Source: Paraburkholderia madseniana (lineage in GTDB: Bacteria > Pseudomonadota > Gammaproteobacteria > Burkholderiales > Burkholderiaceae). From it: a DNA stretch of 64,000 nt. The stretch is taken from assembly GCF_009690905.1 (NCBI RefSeq), contig NZ_VOSW01000004.1, forward strand, positions 62,001 through 126,000, in the 5' to 3' direction. How positions within the stretch are numbered: the stretch's first letter is position 1; every line of letters starts with the position of its first letter. This document shows positions 59,610 to 64,000 of the stretch, piece by piece. Made by a program: the position numbers and the translations under genes. The notes under the pieces are model-generated. The model did not search any database, had not been told where the DNA came from, and saw only the letters and a program-made list of their open reading frames with translations.

Positions 59610-61139
59610 GTGCAGCAATCCCCATCCGCTGTGCCCAGGCTCGAACTACGGCACGCGAGCAAATCATTCGGCCGGGTCCGTGCGTTATCCGACGGCGATC
59701 TCGCGTTGTGGCCGGGCGAAGTGCATGCATTGCTCGGCGAAAATGGCGCGGGCAAATCGACGGTCGTGAAGATTCTCGCGGGTGTGCATCAGCCGGATAC
59801 CGGTGAACTGCTGGTCGACGGCGTGGCGCGCCGATTTGCAACGCCTGCGGAAGCACGCGACGCGGGTCTCGCGGTGATCTATCAGGAGCCGACGCTGTTT
59901 TTCGATCTCTCGATCGCGGAGAACATCTTCATGGGGCGGCAGCCGGTCGACCGGATCGGCCGCATTCAGTACGACGCCATGCGCCGCGAGGTGGATGGTT
60001 TGCTGGCCTCGCTCGGGGTCGATCTGCGTGCGGATCAACTGGTGCGTGGGCTCTCGATTGCCGATCAGCAGGTGATCGAAATTGCGAAGGCGTTGTCGTT
60101 GAACGCGAACGTGCTGATCATGGACGAGCCGACCGCCGCCTTGTCGCTGCCGGAAGTGGAGCGGCTCTTTGCAATCGTGCGCAAGCTGCGTGAGCGTGAT
60201 GTGGCGATTCTGTTCATTACACACCGACTCGACGAAGTGTTCACATTGACGCAACGCGTGACGATCATGCGCGACGGCGCGAAAGTATTCGATGGCCTCA
60301 CTGCCGATCTGACCACCGAATCCATCGTCGCGAAGATGGTGGGCCGTGATCTGGAAACCTTCTATCCCAAGGCCGACCGGCCACCGGGCGAAGTGCGATT
60401 GTCAGTGCGTGGACTCACGCGCATCGGCGTCTTCAAGGATATTTCCTTCGACGTCCGCGCAGGCGAGATCGTCGCGCTGGCCGGCCTCGTCGGCGCGGGG
60501 CGCAGCGAAGTGGCACGCGCGATCTTCGGCATCGATCCCCTCGATTCGGGTGAAATTTCGATTGGCGGTAAACGTCTCACCGCAGGCAGTCCGGCCGCCG
60601 CGGTGCGTGCCGGCCTCGCGCTGGTCCCGGAGGACCGTCGTCAGCAAGGGCTGGCACTGGAGTTGAGTGTCGCGCGCAATGCCTCGATGACGGTGCTTGG
60701 ACGTCTCGTCAAACATGGGCTGATTTCCACGCGAAGCGAAACGCAGTTGGCCAATCAGTGGGGCACGCGTTTGCGCCTCAAAGCGGGTGACCCGAATGCG
60801 CCGGTCGGCACGCTGTCCGGCGGCAATCAGCAGAAGGTCGTGCTGGGCAAGTGGCTCGCCACGAATCCAAAGGTCCTGATCATCGACGAACCCACGCGCG
60901 GCATCGACGTCGGCGCCAAGGCCGAGGTGTATGGCGCGCTGGCGGAGCTGGTGCGCGATGGCATGGCCGTGCTGATGATTTCGAGCGAATTGCCGGAAGT
61001 ACTCGGCATGGCCGATCGCGTACTGGTCATGCACGAGGGACGTATCAGCGCGGACATAGCGCGCGCCGAAGCCGACGAAGAACGCATCATGGGCGCGGCG
61101 CTCGGCCAACCGGCTCATCCGTTGGGGAACGCAGCATGA
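59610..61139 (+). CDS. rhaT: Sugar ABC transporter ATP-binding protein (CUT2; rhamnose)
   Basis: The 509-residue protein has two ATPase domains. The first contains Walker [32 protein letters not shown] and [11 protein letters not shown]; the second has a degenerate Walker A ([16 protein letters not shown]), [15 protein letters not shown] and [13 protein letters not shown]. This twin-domain form is characteristic of the CUT2 monosaccharide family (RbsA/XylG-like). It powers import by the next two permeases. It starts with GTG 59610, preceded by GAAGGAGACACGTA. The permease gene overlaps its end by 4 bp. Confidence 0.92.
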   Translation: MQQSPSAVPRLELRHASKSFGRVRALSDGDLALWPGEVHALLGENGAGKSTVVKILAGVHQPDTGELLVDGVARRFATPAEARDAGLAVIYQEPTLFFDLSIAENIFMGRQPVDRIGRIQYDAMRREVDGLLASLGVDLRADQLVRGLSIADQQVIEIAKALSLNANVLIMDEPTAALSLPEVERLFAIVRKLRERDVAILFITHRLDEVFTLTQRVTIMRDGAKVFDGLTADLTTESIVAKMVGRDLETFYPKADRPPGEVRLSVRGLTRIGVFKDISFDVRAGEIVALAGLVGAGRSEVARAIFGIDPLDSGEISIGGKRLTAGSPAAAVRAGLALVPEDRRQQGLALELSVARNASMTVLGRLVKHGLISTRSETQLANQWGTRLRLKAGDPNAPVGTLSGGNQQKVVLGKWLATNPKVLIIDEPTRGIDVGAKAEVYGALAELVRDGMAVLMISSELPEVLGMADRVLVMHEGRISADIARAEADEERIMGAALGQPAHPLGNAA

Positions 61140-62194
61140 TGCGCCATTCTTCGATCCATCCCGCGCCGGTTCAGGCGTCAACCCCCAAGCGCACCGGCAG
61201 TGCGCCGGGCGGCTTCATCGCGGGCATTGCGAAGAGCCGCGAAACGACGCTCTTCGTCGTGCTGATTCTGTTGATCGTGGGCACGGGGCTCGCGAAACCG
61301 CAGTTTCTGAATCTGCAGAATCTGCGCGACGTGCTGCTCAACGTGTCAATCATCAGCTTGCTGACGGCCGGCATGACGGTAGTGATTCTGATGCGGCATA
61401 TCGATCTGTCGGTCGGGTCGACGGTCGGTATCAGCGCGTATGCGGTCGGCAGCCTGTACGTTGCGTTTCCGCATATGCCGGTGATCGTCGCGTTGCTGGC
61501 TGGACTCGCGATCGGATTGGTGGCGGGCAGTATCAACGCATTGCTCGTTGCCGTGGGGCGCGTGCCATCGCTGGTGGCGACACTCTCCACGCTCTACATC
61601 TTCCGCGGCGCGGACTATGCGTGGGTACACGGCGGCCAGATCAACGCGACCAGTTTGCCTGACACGTTTTCCCGTCTCGCTACCGGCACTTTCTTCAGCA
61701 TACCGACTCTCGCGCTGATCGCGATTGTCGTGCTGGCCGGGCTGGCTGTTTATCTAAAGCAGTTTCGCGGCGGACGCGAACACTACGCCATCGGCTCGAA
61801 TCCGGAGGCGGCGCGGCTTGCCGGCGTGAACGTCGAACGGCGCGTCATGGCGGGTTTTCTGCTGTCCGGCGCGATTGCCGGTTTCGCGGGCGCATTGTGG
61901 CTCGCGCGCTTCGGCACCGTCGACGCGAGCACCGCGAAGGGGATCGAATTGCAAGTCGTTGCCGCCGCCGTGGTGGGCAGCGTGGCGATCACCGGTGGGG
62001 TGGGCACCATCCTCGGCGCCACGCTCGGCGCGCTCGTACTGGGTGTGATCAGTATCGCGCTCGTCGTGCTGCACGTCTCGCCATTCTGGGAGCAGGCGAT
62101 TCAGGGCGCGCTGATCGTCGCCGCCATTACCGCCGACACCTTGCTGGCCCGCTCCGTCGCCAAACGCATGATGAGGAAACGCGATCATGGCTAA
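61136..62194 (+). CDS. rhaP: Sugar ABC transporter permease 1 (CUT2; rhamnose)
   Basis: The 352-residue inner membrane protein has a cytoplasmic leader (about 35 residues) and then 8-10 hydrophobic segments. [20 protein letters not shown] is the conserved CUT2 permease motif, and [20 protein letters not shown] is near the C-terminus. It forms half of the translocation channel. Start codon ATG 61136 overlaps the ATPase stop; a second ATG follows at 61139. Its 3' end overlaps the second permease by 8 bp. Confidence 0.9.
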   Translation: MMRHSSIHPAPVQASTPKRTGSAPGGFIAGIAKSRETTLFVVLILLIVGTGLAKPQFLNLQNLRDVLLNVSIISLLTAGMTVVILMRHIDLSVGSTVGISAYAVGSLYVAFPHMPVIVALLAGLAIGLVAGSINALLVAVGRVPSLVATLSTLYIFRGADYAWVHGGQINATSLPDTFSRLATGTFFSIPTLALIAIVVLAGLAVYLKQFRGGREHYAIGSNPEAARLAGVNVERRVMAGFLLSGAIAGFAGALWLARFGTVDASTAKGIELQVVAAAVVGSVAITGGVGTILGATLGALVLGVISIALVVLHVSPFWEQAIQGALIVAAITADTLLARSVAKRMMRKRDHG

Positions 62195-63203
62195 ACCCGA
62201 TTCCGCGCTGCTCACGCGCAAACGCGAAACGCCGTTGCAATGGGAAGTGTTGCTGGTCATCGTACTGGCCCTGTCGCTCGTGCTCGGGCGCTTGTTGTCG
62301 CCGGTGTTTCTCACCAGTGCGAATGTCAGCAACATCCTCGCCGATCTGACCGAGATCGCGCTGATGGCGCTGCCCATGACGCTGATTATCGTCGCCGCGG
62401 AAATCGACCTTTCGGTGGCGTCGGTGTTGGGCGCGTCCAGTGCGCTGATGGGCGTGCTGTGGCACATGGGCCTGCCGATGCCGGTCGTGATCGTGCTGGT
62501 ATTGATTGCCGGCGCGCTGGCGGGTCTGCTGAACGGCCTCGTGATCGTCAAGCTCAATCTGCCTTCGCTCGCGGTCACCATCGGCACGCTGGCGCTGTTT
62601 CGCGGCCTCGCGTATGTGCTGCTCGGCGATCAGGCGGTCGCGGATTTTCCCGCAGCTTATACAGCGTTCGGCATGGACACGGTCGGCTCGACTTTCATTC
62701 CATTGCCTTTTGCGATCGTGATCGTCGGCGCGGTGCTGTTTACCGTGCTGCTTCAGTCTACGGCGTTTGGCCGCAGCCTCTACGCAATCGGTGCGAATCC
62801 GACCGCGGCGGCTTTCTCCGGTATCGAAGTCGCGAAGATCAGGCTGCGTCTATTCGTGCTGTCCGGCGCGATGAGCGCGCTGGCGGGCGTCGTCTACACG
62901 CTGCGCTTCACCAGCGCACGCGGCGATAACGGCGAAGGCTTCGAATTGTCCGTGATCGCGGCTGTGCTGTTCGGCGGCGTGAGTATTTTCGGCGGACGCG
63001 GCTCGATGTTCGGCGTCCTGCTCTCGCTACTGATCATCGGCGTGCTGAAAAACGCGCTGACGCTCGACGATGTGTCGAGCGAAACGCTGACGATCGTCAC
63101 CGGCGTGCTGCTGCTGGCATCGGTGCTGATTCCCAATCTGGTTGCGCGCTGGCGTGCGGCGCGTGACCGGCGTTTCATCGCGAAGTCCGCTTCTTCTTTA
63201 TAA
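62187..63203 (+). CDS. rhaQ: Sugar ABC transporter permease 2 (CUT2; rhamnose)
   Basis: The 338-residue protein is the second channel subunit. Hydrophobic segments begin at residue 17 (EVLLVIVLALSLVLGRLLSP); the CUT2 motif is IVAAEIDLSVASVLGASSAL and the late segment is GGRGSMFGVLLSLLIIGVLK. Two different permeases are typical of rhamnose and autoinducer-2-like CUT2 systems, while ribose and xylose systems use one. It overlaps the first permease by 8 bp, so the three proteins are translationally coupled. The binding protein follows 94 bp later. Confidence 0.9.
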   Translation: MAKPDSALLTRKRETPLQWEVLLVIVLALSLVLGRLLSPVFLTSANVSNILADLTEIALMALPMTLIIVAAEIDLSVASVLGASSALMGVLWHMGLPMPVVIVLVLIAGALAGLLNGLVIVKLNLPSLAVTIGTLALFRGLAYVLLGDQAVADFPAAYTAFGMDTVGSTFIPLPFAIVIVGAVLFTVLLQSTAFGRSLYAIGANPTAAAFSGIEVAKIRLRLFVLSGAMSALAGVVYTLRFTSARGDNGEGFELSVIAAVLFGGVSIFGGRGSMFGVLLSLLIIGVLKNALTLDDVSSETLTIVTGVLLLASVLIPNLVARWRAARDRRFIAKSASSL

Positions 63204-63297
63204 CGTTCTCTTAAAACCGGCTCCACAAGAAATACCCAATACCAAATACCGACAACCCGGACAGCATGTCGTCCAACAACAAAGCAGGAGACAGCTC

Positions 63298-64000
63298 ATG
63301 TTCAATCCTCTACGTCACACCGGCAAGACCGCGCTTTGCATTGCGCTAGTCGCGATCAGTTGTGCCGCGTCCGCGGCGGGCCTGAAAAGCGGCCTGAAGA
63401 TTGCCTTCGTGCCGAAGCAGATCAACAACCCCTATGAAGTGATTGCCGACGACGGCGGCATGGCCGCGATCAAGGAGTTCAGCGGGGTGGGCAAGGTCGT
63501 GGGACCGTCGGATGCGGGCGCCTCGTCGCAAGTGCAATACATCAACACGCTGATCACGCAGCGGCAGGACGCGATCGTGATCGCGGCCAACGACGCGAAC
63601 GCGGTCGTGCCGTATCTGAAGAAAGCGATGTCGCAAGGCATCAAGGTCGTGACCTTCGACTCCGACACGGCGCCTGAAGGCCGTCAGCTTTTCGTCAACC
63701 AGGCGAACGCGGAGGGTATCGGGCGGGGACAGATCCAACTGGTCGCGAAACTGATGGGCGGCGAGGGCGAGTTTGCCGTGCTGTCGGCCACGCCTAACGC
63801 GACGAATCAGAATACGTGGATCAAGTGGATGCAGGAGGAGTTGAAAAAGCCCGAGTACTCGAAGATCAAGCTCGTCAAGATCGCGTACGGTAACGACGAC
63901 GACCAGAAGTCGTTCGTCGAAACGCAGGGCTTGCTGCAGGCGTATCCGAATCTGAAGGCGATCGTTGCGCCGACCACGGTGGGCATTGCAGCGGCGGCGC
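63298..64000 (+). CDS. rhaS: Periplasmic sugar-binding protein of the ABC transporter (partial)
   Basis: The gene runs off the right edge; 234 codons are visible. Residues 1-27 form a Sec signal peptide (KTALCIALVAISCAASAAG). The mature domain begins KSGLKIAFVPKQINNPYEVI, with SQVQYINTLITQRQDAIVIA and VVTFDSDTAPEGRQLFVNQA, typical of the RhaS/AI-2-like pentose- and deoxyhexose-binding proteins (periplasmic binding protein type I). It captures L-rhamnose and docks on the permeases. ATG 63298 follows AGCAGGAGACAGCTC. Confidence 0.9.
   Translation, partial: MFNPLRHTGKTALCIALVAISCAASAAGLKSGLKIAFVPKQINNPYEVIADDGGMAAIKEFSGVGKVVGPSDAGASSQVQYINTLITQRQDAIVIAANDANAVVPYLKKAMSQGIKVVTFDSDTAPEGRQLFVNQANAEGIGRGQIQLVAKLMGGEGEFAVLSATPNATNQNTWIKWMQEELKKPEYSKIKLVKIAYGNDDDQKSFVETQGLLQAYPNLKAIVAPTTVGIAAAA

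Overview
This window is high-GC DNA that looks like a Burkholderiaceae (Paraburkholderia/Burkholderia-type) replicon. The reasons are strong G/C third positions, dense SDR/CoA-enzyme gene content, an H-NS-like short protein, and several small exported or membrane proteins of a kind common in that group. The taxon is an inference from style and gene content; no rRNA or other marker gene is present. I saw no rRNA, tRNA, IS element or CRISPR array.

Region A (1 to about 42.1 kb) is a large catabolic island for an unidentified hydrophobic, probably alicyclic, steroid-like or terpenoid-like acid or ketone. The first operon (1-12.8 kb, +) holds a Rieske oxygenase alpha subunit (cut by the window edge), a 3-ketosteroid-dehydrogenase-like flavoprotein, a minimal acetoin/2-oxoacid dehydrogenase (E1 alpha, E1 beta, a free 76-residue lipoyl protein, an E2 core), an acyl-CoA ligase, two crotonases, a pair of acyl-CoA dehydrogenases, an SDR and an NTF2-like protein. 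The ferredoxin and ferredoxin reductase that would feed the Rieske oxygenase lie on the opposite strand (12.9-14.5 kb). Next come a serine esterase, a MaoC-like hydratase and a CitE-like lyase (15-17.9 kb). A CoA-processing operon (thiolase, two CoA transferases, an NPD-type flavoprotein and a crotonase, 19.3-24.9 kb, -) is divergent from a second crotonase/CoA-transferase pair (25.2-27.3 kb, +). An IclR regulator (28.3 kb), an MFS transporter, an amidohydrolase, another crotonase and SDRs follow.

A short palindrome, GAA-N5-TTC, recurs at the divergent promoters of region A, three times exactly 3 bp before a -10-like hexamer. It is the best candidate operator for the IclR protein. At 34-42 kb is a sub-module with an Old Yellow Enzyme, a TetR regulator, a LuxE-like acyl-protein synthetase, an SDR and a LuxC-like acyl-CoA reductase. 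It is divergent from a phytanoyl-CoA-dioxygenase-like protein and an SDR, with a 10-3-10 palindrome between them. No luciferase genes are in the window. Gene decay is visible: the first 38 codons of a FadB-like protein abut the thiolase stop, and the last 49 codons of an acyl-CoA ligase sit beside a desaturase gene.

Region B (42.1-52.7 kb) is ordinary chromosome: a membrane desaturase, CDP-diacylglycerol pyrophosphatase, an amidase, a frameshifted FMN reductase, a J-domain protein, a low-molecular-weight phosphatase/arsenate-reductase-like protein, an H-NS-like protein, several small hypothetical proteins, an MFS exporter and a candidate sRNA at 47.6 kb.

Region C (52.8-64 kb) is a non-phosphorylative L-rhamnose locus: a probable 2-keto-3-deoxy-L-rhamnonate dehydrogenase, an MFS carrier, L-rhamnonate dehydratase, L-rhamnose 1-dehydrogenase, a divergent LysR regulator, L-rhamnose mutarotase, a lactonase, and a complete CUT2-type sugar ABC transporter whose binding protein runs off the right edge. 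Rhamnose would be imported, mutarotated, oxidised to the lactone, opened, dehydrated and oxidised again. The final diketo-acid hydrolase is not in the window.
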